From Pseudomonas kitaguniensis (GTDB lineage: Bacteria; Pseudomonadota; Gammaproteobacteria; Pseudomonadales; Pseudomonadaceae), in the NCBI RefSeq assembly GCF_009296165.1, contig NZ_VUAZ01000015.1:1-64000 (forward strand): 64,000 nt of DNA. Direction: 5' to 3'. How positions within the stretch are numbered: position 1 is the stretch's first letter; each line of letters opens with the position of its first letter. Below, piece after piece: positions 45,816 through 54,552 of this stretch. A program made the position numbers and the translations under genes. The notes below the pieces were generated by a model. The model saw only the letters and a list, made by a program, of their open reading frames with translations. It ran no database searches and was not told the DNA's origin.

Positions 45816-46544
45816 TCAGCTCTCTTCCCAGCGTTTGCGCAACGTCCTGATCCGGGCATCCCCCCGCAGCGCACGCCGATCCGGTCCACAGAGCGCGACC
45901 GAACCTTCCGGTAGACCGAAGACTTCCTCGATGGCTTCCCGAATGCTGCTGACCCTCGCATCCGAACGTGCGGCGCGGTAGCGGGCCGCCCTTCGCTCGG
46001 CAGTGGCCAAGGCTTGGTCTTCACCCTCCTCATCTTCGGGGACTTGTTCCTCGACATCCCAGTCCTCTTCATCCTCCTTGATAGGTTCCAGTTCATCATC
46101 TGCCTCTTCGGCCTCAGCCGTCAGATCAGCCAGGGCCCGACCATTGGAATACCAAGTGCTGGCGTCCTCCTGCTCCCATACCAGCCCATCCTCGACATGA
46201 AAGGTGCGAAGGGCTGTGGATGACGAAACGTAATCGCTCAGCCGCGACTTCACCGCTGGCAACCGTTCGAAGCCATCGCCCAAGGCCACTAGAACCTTCT
46301 TGGGGCCTGCAACCAGAAGGAATTCAGACCAGCTCGGCTCACGAAAATTGACGCTGGGAGAGGCGTACATGTAGAGGGTTGCGCGAAGTGATGCGTCCTG
46401 TTCGGCTAACTGGGTCAGTACCTGCATCACAGTGCGGTAGATACTAAAGCCCGCATTTTCGACGGAGTGCGAGTCGACCTCGACAGTGGGCAATGGCGAC
46501 CCTTTGTTGACGAACGAGAGCTCCGATACCGATTTCTTGATCAT
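45816..46544 (-). CDS. Acidic hypothetical protein of the DUF262/HEPN cassette
   Basis: The 242-residue protein has an N-terminal domain of unknown type (1-140), a strongly acidic linker (about 143-175, with EEADDELEPIKEDEEDWDVE) and a compact C-terminal end (VSSIREAIEEVFGLPEGSVA, then LCGPDRRALRGDARIRTLRK). The last part has a helix, a turn and strands spaced as in ubiquitin-like folds, but this is only a visual impression. The open frame reaches 46598. ATG 46544 has AAGGAAAG upstream. It is encoded 16 bp before the DUF262 pair and has no known function. Confidence 0.65.
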   Translation of the reverse strand: MIKKSVSELSFVNKGSPLPTVEVDSHSVENAGFSIYRTVMQVLTQLAEQDASLRATLYMYASPSVNFREPSWSEFLLVAGPKKVLVALGDGFERLPAVKSRLSDYVSSSTALRTFHVEDGLVWEQEDASTWYSNGRALADLTAEAEEADDELEPIKEDEEDWDVEEQVPEDEEGEDQALATAERRAARYRAARSDARVSSIREAIEEVFGLPEGSVALCGPDRRALRGDARIRTLRKRWEES

Positions 46545-46747
46545 TGCATTCTTTCCTTGAACAGTTCGTGGGCGGGAACGGGCGCAGTTTGCGCCCAAAG
46601 TCCCCGCTTTTTCGCAGTCCCTCTGATTGAGGACGAAGATGTCATGCTCGACAGTGGCAAGTTAGGTGATGAGGATGAACAGCCAGCGGAATCACTTCGT
46701 TTGTGATCGCGTGATTGGAAAGTCCCACGACCTAAGAAACAACCGGA

Positions 46748-47353
46748 TCAAGCATCACCCCATAGCGTTTCCGGGTTATCCAGCATCAGCAAAATAATCA
46801 CCGGCACCAACTTGCCGAGAAGGTTTGAGCAGTCGCGCAGCTGATCCCGGTTCACACTGCTGTTCCAGGTTGCGCCCCCATGCATGACCTGGTTTCGCAA
46901 TGTATAAATTCGATTGAACAGAACGCCGAGCACTGCTGGGGTATTGCGGTTGGCCAACGCTTGCTGCGCTGCTCGCCGACCGCTGGCAAAGCGCTCGGTC
47001 CACTGTTGCTCGGTGATCTTGCCGTTCCGGTAATCCCAGAAGCTCTGGAACACGTAGGGGTTGTCCAGCAACGCTCGAATGCTGCCGGAGAACGCGGACC
47101 AGACCAGATTATCTATCAGGTTGGCCGTGTCGAGCGCGCAGAGTTTGTCCAGGAACGCCTTGAACGTGGACTGCTCGTCAATATCGGTGGCGTAGGCCGA
47201 GTTGAAGGCGATCCACAGGAAGATAAAACGCCCATCGTCAGCTTGCTCGGCACGATTGAGCCAACTCAGCGTCCGATGAACACGCAAGGTGAGGTTGGGA
47301 TGATGACTTTCACGTTCCTGTCGATGACGGGTCTTGAGTGCTTGATGGTCCAT
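46748..47353 (-). CDS. HEPN-like protein, probable RNase
   Basis: The 201-residue helical protein contains YTLRNQVMHGG at about 151-160, in which R153 and H158 fit the HEPN motif R-x4-6-H found in RNase toxins and abortive-infection proteins. Tryptophan-rich helices (FIFLWIAFNSAYA) surround it, as in Apea-like or MAE_28990-type HEPN proteins. It is the first gene of the cassette that continues with the acidic protein and two DUF262 genes; 203 bp separate it from the next gene, so it may also have its own promoter. It is divergent from the 47579 operon across a palindromic site. Confidence 0.7.
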   Translation of the reverse strand: MDHQALKTRHRQERESHHPNLTLRVHRTLSWLNRAEQADDGRFIFLWIAFNSAYATDIDEQSTFKAFLDKLCALDTANLIDNLVWSAFSGSIRALLDNPYVFQSFWDYRNGKITEQQWTERFASGRRAAQQALANRNTPAVLGVLFNRIYTLRNQVMHGGATWNSSVNRDQLRDCSNLLGKLVPVIILLMLDNPETLWGDA

Positions 47354-47489
47354 GGGGTGCCGATCCTTGAGGTCATGGGCAGTACGTCAACAGCAACAGA
47401 TTGGGAGCGTCTGAAAACTTTACATATTTTTGATTAAACCCAGGCATGGGTAGAGAAGTTTCAATCGAGGGCCTGAGAACCTGCTCCAT

Positions 47490-47513
47490 TTGTTTACCTG
47501 TACGGACAAACAA
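47490..47513. promoter_or_regulatory. Imperfect palindrome between divergent cassettes
   Basis: The two 12-base arms TTGTTTACCTGT and ACGGACAAACAA match at 9 of 12 pairs. The half-sites (TTTACCTGT, TTTGTCCGT) recur before the WYL gene (54189) and before BREX (20129). It is a probable operator in the HEPN/47579 divergent promoter region. Confidence 0.5.
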
Positions 47514-47578
47514 CATGGACGGGGGCTGTGCTTTTGCTTAGGGTATGGCCATTCGATATTACCTGCAAGGTGGGCTGC

Positions 47579-49060
47579 ATGAAGCGCGAACAGTTCCTGG
47601 CGCAACCTGAAGTTGAGTCCTTCATCGCATGGCTTGCCGCGAACTTGCCGACGTTAACTTTCAAGCTGCGCTTCAAGTCGAGCAAATTTGTGCCTGGCGG
47701 TTTAATGGCTGATGTCCAGGGGTTCGAGCAGGTTCTTGAGCAATATCGCTGGAAGGCAAGCTGGCAAGATACCAACCAAAGCTCGGTGGATTCACAAACC
47801 TGGACTGAAACCCAACGCTCCCTCGGGCAACTTCGCGAGTGGCTGACGAGTGCAGTCAACGTGGGTGATGAACAACAAGCGCTTCAGGCCTGTTTGCAGA
47901 TTCTTCGTTGGGGTGGCGTGCGGGGTGCTATTCCGTTCTTGCATCGGCTAGCCGCAAAGGGCGATTTGTCGAGCTATCTACAAAAGATGGCCGGGCTCAT
48001 GTCGCTTGACGGTGACAATGAGCTGAATGATCTCGACGCAAGCAGTGTCGAGCGTTTCGATGCTGGCCTGACCAAGATTCACGCCTTGCTTGATCCGTCG
48101 GGGTCACCCATCTATGACAGTCGCGTCGGCGCGGCGATAGGCATGCTGTATTCGCTGTTTCGCCAGCAATGGACGGGGAGCGGTAAACCCTTGCTGGCGT
48201 TCCCGTCCGGGGGGGCTCGTGGCAGTCAGATCCGCAACCCGGGAGCGTTCTTGAACGGACTGGCGGCGCCGCAGTTTTCGGCGATCGATTATGCAGCGTG
48301 GGCACGTTGGCAGGTGCGGTTGGGGTGGATTATTCGCGCCTTGCTCGAGCGTACCGGCTGGTTTGCCGAACAAGGGGCTCTGCCCGCGCGATGCCACGCT
48401 TTCGAAGCCAGCCTATTTATGCTCGGTTATGACCTGCGGTGCTTTGGTGTGACGCTGGCGACTGATCCGAAGGCAGCAGTGTCAGTGATTGATGCGCAGA
48501 AAAACGAACGTGAGGGCACTAGCTGGGTGCCTACCGGGCACCCCTTCAGTCAGGTCCTGAAGGATTATCTGGCCTTCCGCCGCAGCGGCGCGCTCGACAG
48601 TAAAGCGACCTTCGTTGCCTGGCAGGTAGCCAATCCACGCAATGAGCAACCGCCTACGCGCACTACCGCGATGGGCTACTGTTTCCCGTTTTCCATCCAG
48701 GAGTTCGACCTGTTCGGGCGGCCACTCGCAGAGCTTGAGCAAATCGTCACAGGCGGCAAGGACGGATTGTGTGCGGCATTGGCTACTAAGACATTAGAAC
48801 CGTTCACGCTCGGTGATGAGCGTGAAAACGTGTGTTTGGTGGATGTATTGATCACGGGCAATGCGTATTTGCGAGCGACGACCGATAAGGAGCGCATTGA
48901 CTACATCCTGAGCGCCGGATATGCCGGTACAGAGAACGCTGCAAGGACGCTGATGGCGGTGGGGCGCAATGTGGGCAAACACTTCGGCTTGCTCGATACA
49001 AAACATTTGCCGACGACCTTGTTCGAGCAGTTTTTCCGCGGATGCTCGCTCGACGCCTGA
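47579..49060 (+). CDS. Hypothetical protein, 493 aa, partner of nuclease-helicase
   Basis: A soluble, mostly helical protein with AAGGTGGG seven bases before ATG 47579. No family was recognised with certainty. A stretch KIHALLDPSGSPIYDSRVGA near 180-200 is like the helix K-x-x-x-x-x-P...PIxDxxV seen in helix-hairpin-helix DNA-glycosylase-like proteins, which suggests DNA binding, but the catalytic Asp/Lys cannot be assigned. It is followed after 63 bp by the RecB-like nuclease/helicase gene and probably works with it. Confidence 0.7.
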   Translation: MKREQFLAQPEVESFIAWLAANLPTLTFKLRFKSSKFVPGGLMADVQGFEQVLEQYRWKASWQDTNQSSVDSQTWTETQRSLGQLREWLTSAVNVGDEQQALQACLQILRWGGVRGAIPFLHRLAAKGDLSSYLQKMAGLMSLDGDNELNDLDASSVERFDAGLTKIHALLDPSGSPIYDSRVGAAIGMLYSLFRQQWTGSGKPLLAFPSGGARGSQIRNPGAFLNGLAAPQFSAIDYAAWARWQVRLGWIIRALLERTGWFAEQGALPARCHAFEASLFMLGYDLRCFGVTLATDPKAAVSVIDAQKNEREGTSWVPTGHPFSQVLKDYLAFRRSGALDSKATFVAWQVANPRNEQPPTRTTAMGYCFPFSIQEFDLFGRPLAELEQIVTGGKDGLCAALATKTLEPFTLGDERENVCLVDVLITGNAYLRATTDKERIDYILSAGYAGTENAARTLMAVGRNVGKHFGLLDTKHLPTTLFEQFFRGCSLDA

Positions 49061-49123
49061 CTCACACACGACATTCAATCAGCATGAAGCGTTCCTGGAC
49101 GCTTCACCGGACTGGAAGCGACC

Positions 49124-52100
49124 ATGCAAACCCGAAACGGAATTCAGTTGTACTCCGCCTCAGATATCTGCGGTTTTCTTGAGTGTCAGCACCTCACGGC
49201 GCTAGACCTGCAGAACCTTGTCATGCCAATGGAAAAAGCGCCGGCAAGCGATCAGAACCGTTTGATCCAGGACAAAGGTCTGGCCCATGAAGCAGCCTTT
49301 TTCGAACGCCTCAAAAGCGAATATGCCAACGTCGTCGACATTGCAGAGGGCAATCCGAGTTTCGCGCGCCGGGTGGAACTGACTATCCAGGCCATGAAGG
49401 CCGGCGCCGATATCATCTTCCAGGCGTCGCTTCAGGAAGGCGCCTTTATTGGCCATGCCGACTTCCTGCGCAAAGTGCCGCGGGCGTCGGCGCTGGGCGA
49501 CCACAGCTATGAGGTGATCGACACCAAACTGGCGAAAACGGCCAAGGCCAAGTTCCTTGTACAGGTTGCGCTTTATTCACGAATGCTGATCTCGATCCAG
49601 GGTGTGCAGCCAACGTTTATGTATGTCGTACTCGGTGATGCTGCGCGTACCGAGCAGGCATTTCGGGTCGCTGACTACGCCGATTATCTGGAGCATGTGC
49701 TACAGCGTTTCGAAGCGTTCGTGAACAGTGCCGAGCGACCCGTTACTTACCCGGAGCCATGCGGGCATTGTGGGTTCTGCGCCTGGCGTGATCGCTGCGA
49801 CGAACAACGACTGCATGATGATCACCTCTCGGCGGTAGCTGGTATTAGCCGTTCGCAAATCCAGAAGTTACAGAGTGCCGGCGTGACCACATTGCACCAG
49901 CTGGCGGACAGTACTGACGACCTGCGCATTCCAAAACTGCAGACAGAGTCATTGAGCAAGTTGCGGCATCAGGCGCGTTTGCAGTTCCAGGGGCGTTCCA
50001 GAGATGTCCCGCTATTCGAACTGCTTCCCGTGTCGGGTGAGCGACGTGGCTTTTATCGGATGCCCAAGGCGGTCGAGGGCGACCTGTTCTTCGACATGGA
50101 GGGCAATCCGCTGGAAGAGGGTGGCCTGGAATACCTCTTCGGTCTTTACATCGACGAGGCTGGGCAGCAAACCTTCAAACCCTTCTGGGCTCATACCCGA
50201 GAAGAAGAAAAGATCGCCTTCGAGCAGTTTATCGACTGGGTCATCGGCCATCTCAAGCGTTACCCAGACGCGCATATTTACCACTACGCCAGCTACGAAG
50301 AAACAGCTATTAAGCGACTGATGAGCCAACACGGGACGCGCGAAGCGCAAGTGGACTGGTTGCTGCGCAACGGCAAACTGATCGATCTGTACAAGGTCGT
50401 GCGCGAAGCTATCCGGGTGTCCGAGCCCAGCTACTCGATCAAGAATATCGAGCATTTTTACATGGGCCGGCGCGACGGCGACGTGACCAATGCTGGCGCG
50501 AGCATCGTGTTTTATGAGCGATGGAAAGAGACCGGCGAGTCGGCATTGCTTGAGCAAATCGAGCGTTATAACGAAGACGACGTGCTGTCCACTTACCTTT
50601 TGCGCAACTGGCTGCTGGAGATCAAGCCGTCAAATGCAGGCGCTTTTCTCGGGACTGAAGCCGAAAGCGAGAAGTCAGCCGTGGAGCAAAAGGAAGTCGA
50701 GATTCTTCTGGAGAATTATCGCGTTCGTCTGCTGGGTGGTCTGCAAGCCGACGAAGAGGCCATGAGTGACGAGGATCAGGTCACGTTGCTCACCTTCCAG
50801 CTACTCGACTTCCACCGCCGTGCAGAGAAGCCAACGTGGTGGCAGCTGTTCAGCCGACAGGACATGACAACCGAGGAGCTGCTGGAGGATATCGAGAGCC
50901 TGGCCGGTTTGCGGCGCACAAACACACCGCCTGAACCGAACAAGAAATCGTTTTTGTATGAGTACAGTTTCGACCCTCAAGAAACCAAGATGCGTACGGG
51001 TTCTCAGGGTGTCATCACCGAGTCCCTGGTCAGCGTACAGCTGGTTAATCTGGACCATGACAACGGTCTGGCGACATTCAAGGCTACCGAGAGAAATGCA
51101 CCGCCTGATTACTTCGACATGATTCCCGGGAGGCCGATCCCGTCTACTTCGCTGCGCAAGGCGTTGTTCCGTTATGCCGACAGCCTCTTGGCCGGCGAAC
51201 AGCGCTTCCAGGCGGTTGCAGACTTTCTACATCGTCGCGCTCCGCGGGTGAAGGGCATAAAGCCGGGTGCACCACTGCTTGATTCAAGCCTGCCGACGAT
51301 TGATGCCATCAAGCAGGTGGTGCGAAACCTCGAGCACAGCGTGCTGTTTATTCAGGGGCCGCCTGGTGCAGGCAAGACCTACACCGGCTCGCACGTCATC
51401 GTTGATTTGCTCAAGGCGGGCAAGCGAATCGGCGTAACTTCCAATTCGCACCACGCCATCAATAACCTGCTGGCGGCGGTTGAATCTCGTGCACAAGAAG
51501 AGGGATTCACTTTCACGGGATTGAAAAAGTCCTCGGAGGGCGAAGGCACGGAGTTCACCGGCCGCTGCATCCGTTCCATCGAGGAAAAAAAGGAGTTCCT
51601 CGATGCGTGGGGGCCGAACATTAACTTGACCGCCGGCACCGCCTGGCTATTTGCCGACCCCGTCTTCACTGAGCAACTGGACTACCTCTTCATCGACGAG
51701 GCTGGTCAGGTGAGTGTGGCGAATCTGGTAACGATGGGCTTGGCTGCGCGAAACATCATCCTGATGGGCGACCAGATGCAATTGTCGCAGCCGGTGCAAG
51801 GTGTGCATCCGGGCCGCTCCGGGGATTCCATTCTCGACTACCTGCTGGATGGCACGCCCACCATCGCGCCTGATCGTGGGGTGTTCCTGGCGCAAACCTG
51901 GCGGATGCACCCCCGCGTTTGCTCGTTCATTTCGCAAGCTGTGTACGAAGGGCAACTTTCTTCGGCGCCATGTACCGAGCGGTGCGTGTTGTTACTCGAT
52001 GGTAAACGGCCGCAAGTGCCGGACAGCGGGCTGATGTTCTGCCCGGTGGAGCACGATGGCAACAGCCAGAGTTCGGACGAAGAGGCAGCTCAGGTCCAGG

Positions 52101-52525
52101 CGCTTTATGCGTATTTTTCGCAGCAGCGGTTTATCGATAGCAACGGTGAGGAACACGCGATCGGTGTCGACAACATCCTGGTGGTGGCGCCCTATAATCT
52201 GCAGGTGCAAGTGCTCAAGCAAGTTCTGCCCGCTGGTGCTCGCGTGGGTACGGTGGATAAATTCCAGGGGCAGGAAGCAGAAATTGTCATCGTGTCGATG
52301 GCGACTTCTAACGAAAATTACCTTCCGCGCGACATCGGCTTTCTGTACTCGAAAAACCGCTTGAACGTGGCCGTCAGTCGCGCCAAATCCCTGGCTTGTA
52401 TCGTCGCCAGCCCGGACCTGACCGCCGTGCGCTGTATGACGCCCCACGAGATGAGCCTGGTCAATGGTTTGTGCATGGCGGTCAGATACGGGACGACTGG
52501 CAATGCTGTCGTGCTGAGTGAGTAA
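49124..52525 (+). CDS. TM0106-type RecB-like nuclease fused to SF1 helicase
   Basis: The 1133-residue protein has several parts. Residues 1-230 form a RecB-like PD-(D/E)xK nuclease (GHADFLRKV, then YEVIDTKLAK) with four cysteines C212, C215, C218 and C224 (PCGHCGFCAWRDRC), probably a [4Fe-4S] or zinc staple. An RNase-H-like segment near 320-500 follows (LFFDMEGNPLEEGGLEYLFG, RYNEDDVLSTYLL). The SF1 helicase has Walker A GPPGAGKT at 745-752, Walker B LFIDEAGQVS near 857, AQTWRMHP and VDKFQGQEAEIV. It could cut and unwind DNA or RNA of invaders. It is the middle gene of a three-gene operon, 46 bp before the ankyrin gene. Confidence 0.88.
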   Translation: MQTRNGIQLYSASDICGFLECQHLTALDLQNLVMPMEKAPASDQNRLIQDKGLAHEAAFFERLKSEYANVVDIAEGNPSFARRVELTIQAMKAGADIIFQASLQEGAFIGHADFLRKVPRASALGDHSYEVIDTKLAKTAKAKFLVQVALYSRMLISIQGVQPTFMYVVLGDAARTEQAFRVADYADYLEHVLQRFEAFVNSAERPVTYPEPCGHCGFCAWRDRCDEQRLHDDHLSAVAGISRSQIQKLQSAGVTTLHQLADSTDDLRIPKLQTESLSKLRHQARLQFQGRSRDVPLFELLPVSGERRGFYRMPKAVEGDLFFDMEGNPLEEGGLEYLFGLYIDEAGQQTFKPFWAHTREEEKIAFEQFIDWVIGHLKRYPDAHIYHYASYEETAIKRLMSQHGTREAQVDWLLRNGKLIDLYKVVREAIRVSEPSYSIKNIEHFYMGRRDGDVTNAGASIVFYERWKETGESALLEQIERYNEDDVLSTYLLRNWLLEIKPSNAGAFLGTEAESEKSAVEQKEVEILLENYRVRLLGGLQADEEAMSDEDQVTLLTFQLLDFHRRAEKPTWWQLFSRQDMTTEELLEDIESLAGLRRTNTPPEPNKKSFLYEYSFDPQETKMRTGSQGVITESLVSVQLVNLDHDNGLATFKATERNAPPDYFDMIPGRPIPSTSLRKALFRYADSLLAGEQRFQAVADFLHRRAPRVKGIKPGAPLLDSSLPTIDAIKQVVRNLEHSVLFIQGPPGAGKTYTGSHVIVDLLKAGKRIGVTSNSHHAINNLLAAVESRAQEEGFTFTGLKKSSEGEGTEFTGRCIRSIEEKKEFLDAWGPNINLTAGTAWLFADPVFTEQLDYLFIDEAGQVSVANLVTMGLAARNIILMGDQMQLSQPVQGVHPGRSGDSILDYLLDGTPTIAPDRGVFLAQTWRMHPRVCSFISQAVYEGQLSSAPCTERCVLLLDGKRPQVPDSGLMFCPVEHDGNSQSSDEEAAQVQALYAYFSQQRFIDSNGEEHAIGVDNILVVAPYNLQVQVLKQVLPAGARVGTVDKFQGQEAEIVIVSMATSNENYLPRDIGFLYSKNRLNVAVSRAKSLACIVASPDLTAVRCMTPHEMSLVNGLCMAVRYGTTGNAVVLSE

Positions 52526-52571
52526 CGGCTCGAAGGGGCTTGTCATCGAATGCGGGACAGGGGAGGAAGTC

Positions 52572-53240
52572 ATGCCATACACACCCGCTTTGCTTGCCCT
52601 GCTGCAGAAGACACTGGCCTCGACGAAATGTTGTGTTGACGACATGGTGGAGCTCGGCCTTGGGGACTGGCATGCAGCAGTGCTTCTCGACAACACGGAG
52701 TATCTGTCGTCGTTTGACCCTCTGACGTTCAATGACCGGGATCTTGCAGGAGACACTCCACTGGACATCGCCTACCGGCTCAATCGAATCGCCCTGATCG
52801 AGAAGCTGGAGGCTCTCGGTGCCGTGGGCGACAAGCAACTGCGGGAGTGGAAAGGTCTCGGCAGCTTCATGCCCCACGATAAATACATGCATCTGCCCGC
52901 CAGGCAGGGAAATGTAAAAACTCTCGAAACGCGTTTCCGGCTGGGCGGAAGTCTCAACCATCGTGATGTGGACGGAAATACGCCTGTCCATTGGCTCGCA
53001 GTCAACGGCTACTTCAAGGCTGTCAGGTACTTCACTGACAACTACAGGATGTTCGAACTTGATATCAACGCGAAGAACAACGAGGGCCATACCGCTCGAA
53101 ATCTGGCCATCCTCAAGGGCCATCACGATATCGCGCAGCAACTGTTGATTCGGGAGATCGAAAACTGGATCAGCGCTGCGCGTATCTGGCACGAGATGTC
53201 GGCCGGGTGGGCGTGGATGTTGCCGAATCGAGCCGACTGA
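52572..53240 (+). CDS. Ankyrin-repeat protein
   Basis: The 222-residue protein has at least three ankyrin-type repeats: AGDTPLDIAYRLNRIALIEK (about 60-85), DGNTPVHWLAVNGYFKAVRY (about 135-155) and NEGHTARNLAILKGHHDIAQ (about 175-195). Ankyrin repeats bind partner proteins, so it may regulate the nuclease-helicase. ATG 52572 has GGGGAGGAAG before it; a GTG at 52518 is less likely. It converges with the WYL gene. Confidence 0.75.
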   Translation: MPYTPALLALLQKTLASTKCCVDDMVELGLGDWHAAVLLDNTEYLSSFDPLTFNDRDLAGDTPLDIAYRLNRIALIEKLEALGAVGDKQLREWKGLGSFMPHDKYMHLPARQGNVKTLETRFRLGGSLNHRDVDGNTPVHWLAVNGYFKAVRYFTDNYRMFELDINAKNNEGHTARNLAILKGHHDIAQQLLIREIENWISAARIWHEMSAGWAWMLPNRAD

Positions 53241-53289
53241 CGGACAGCGATCGACTCGGAGCAACACACCATAACCAGAGGCTTGTGGA

Positions 53290-54165
53290 TCAGTCATGCA
53301 TGAGCCAGGGACGCAAATCCTTGAGGTTGGTTGCCACGATTTGCTGTGCTTCGGGGTTAGTAGCCTGGTGTCTCGGGTCGATCTGATAGCGTTGCAATAC
53401 GTACTTTACCAGCGCCCTGCGACTTGGCACCACGAGCTGGCCATCAATCATGCCGAAGTCGGTTTCGATGATTGACTTCTGCGCCGCGTTCAATCCCCCA
53501 TCGGCTGCAAAGATGACGGGGATCTCGGTATTCCAGTCTTCATCCAGCTCACGGGTGTTCTGCGATTCGTCGAGCAAATCCGGCTGACCGCGCAGGCGGC
53601 TGAGTACAAAGTCGCGGTATTGGCCATTCTTCTCGCAATAAGCCCGAACATGCCAACGCATACCGGTGTAGACCAGCGTGTGAGGGGCTATGAGGCGAAT
53701 CTCCACGTTCGGAGTATTGAGCGACACATACTCGGTTTCCAGGCGCAGGCCATCGCGACAGGCCTTGAGCAATGGGCGCAGGACCTCCGGCCGAATCGGA
53801 CGATCTGGGACTTCCAGCACCTTGGTGTGGGCGTAGGCCAGTGCGAGCCCATCAATGTGCGGAGCGCGTTCGTTATTCTGATAAAGCAGATGCAAATAGG
53901 CGCTGGCGCTGTCGTCGATGAACAGCGGCGTGAACGTCTTGCTGGGCACGTAGCCTTTTATTTTTTTGTCATATGTAAGATTTTTAGGCGCATGTTCTGT
54001 GATGTAGGTGTTGATGTCCTTGGACGCCTGCTGACGGCTGATGCCGAAGCTCTGTATCAAGTGTCCCGTGGTCAACCGGCCCTCCCACCAGGCAACGGTC
54101 TCAATCAAACGATAGCGAAGTGCCAGATTCCAGCGGACCTGTTCGATGGACTGCTTGCGTTTCAT
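53290..54165 (-). CDS. WYL-domain regulator (BrxR/CapW type)
   Basis: The 291-residue protein has an N-terminal winged helix (ALRYRLIETVAWWEGRLTTG, then FGISRQQASKDINTYI), a central WYL-like domain (LIAPHTLVYTGMRWHVRAYC, FVLSRLRG) and a WCX-type end. This is the layout of BrxR and CapW, repressors that guard BREX, CBASS and other defence genes and are thought to respond to a nucleic-acid signal. It is divergent from 54285-55845, with a candidate operator between, and could also control the 47579 and BREX promoters, which share half-sites. Confidence 0.88.
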   Translation of the reverse strand: MKRKQSIEQVRWNLALRYRLIETVAWWEGRLTTGHLIQSFGISRQQASKDINTYITEHAPKNLTYDKKIKGYVPSKTFTPLFIDDSASAYLHLLYQNNERAPHIDGLALAYAHTKVLEVPDRPIRPEVLRPLLKACRDGLRLETEYVSLNTPNVEIRLIAPHTLVYTGMRWHVRAYCEKNGQYRDFVLSRLRGQPDLLDESQNTRELDEDWNTEIPVIFAADGGLNAAQKSIIETDFGMIDGQLVVPSRRALVKYVLQRYQIDPRHQATNPEAQQIVATNLKDLRPWLMHD

Positions 54166-54188
54166 ACCCTCTCCATGTGCGCGAATAC

Positions 54189-54220
54189 TTTACCTGTATA
54201 AGTCTACATTCTAGACCTGT
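54189..54220. promoter_or_regulatory. Candidate WYL-regulator operator
   Basis: The divergent region holds TTTACCTGTA (54189-54198), identical to ten bases of the palindrome at 47490. It also has a perfect GTCTA-CATTC-TAGAC repeat (54202-54216) and a second ACCTGT. Confidence 0.5.
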
Positions 54221-54284
54221 CGTTTAACACTACATATCGTGTGTCTGTCTTCGAAATGAATTGAAGTCACGAAAGGAAGTGGAC

Positions 54285-54542
54285 ATGAGTATGTCGGAAG
54301 CGGTTTCGACAGGTGCATTGCTGATGATGGGAGCAATCCTGCTGGTGTTACTGCATCAGTGTCTGAGATTGCGTGAGCTCTGGCAGATGGCTAGGGGCTG
54401 CCAAAAAAATGTGCGCTGGGCGCGGATCTGGGAAATGGAAAACCGCGAACTGCGTTCGGCGTTGCGAGCCGAGAAAGAGCACGTCAAGCAGTTGCAAAGA
54501 AAGCTGGTGATTCTGCAGGAATTGATCCCTGCAGAGGGATAA
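54285..54542 (+). CDS. Small membrane-anchored coiled-coil protein
   Basis: The 85-residue protein has one transmembrane helix (about 9-27, TGALLMMGAILLVLLHQCL) and a charged helix (about 48-80, ENRELRSALRAEKEHVKQLQ) that should form a coiled coil in the cytoplasm. ATG 54285 has AAAGGAAGTGG upstream. Ten bases separate it from the ADP-ribosylglycohydrolase gene, so they are co-expressed. Function unknown; it could anchor a partner at the membrane. Confidence 0.65.
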   Translation: MSMSEAVSTGALLMMGAILLVLLHQCLRLRELWQMARGCQKNVRWARIWEMENRELRSALRAEKEHVKQLQRKLVILQELIPAEG

Positions 54543-54552
54543 GGGAAAGGAC

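Noticed and set aside
54166..54284. BREX-type regulator belonging only to the BREX locus
   Set aside because: The WYL gene resembles BrxR, but it lies 19 kb from BREX and is divergent from the glycohydrolase set, so I did not assign it to BREX alone.
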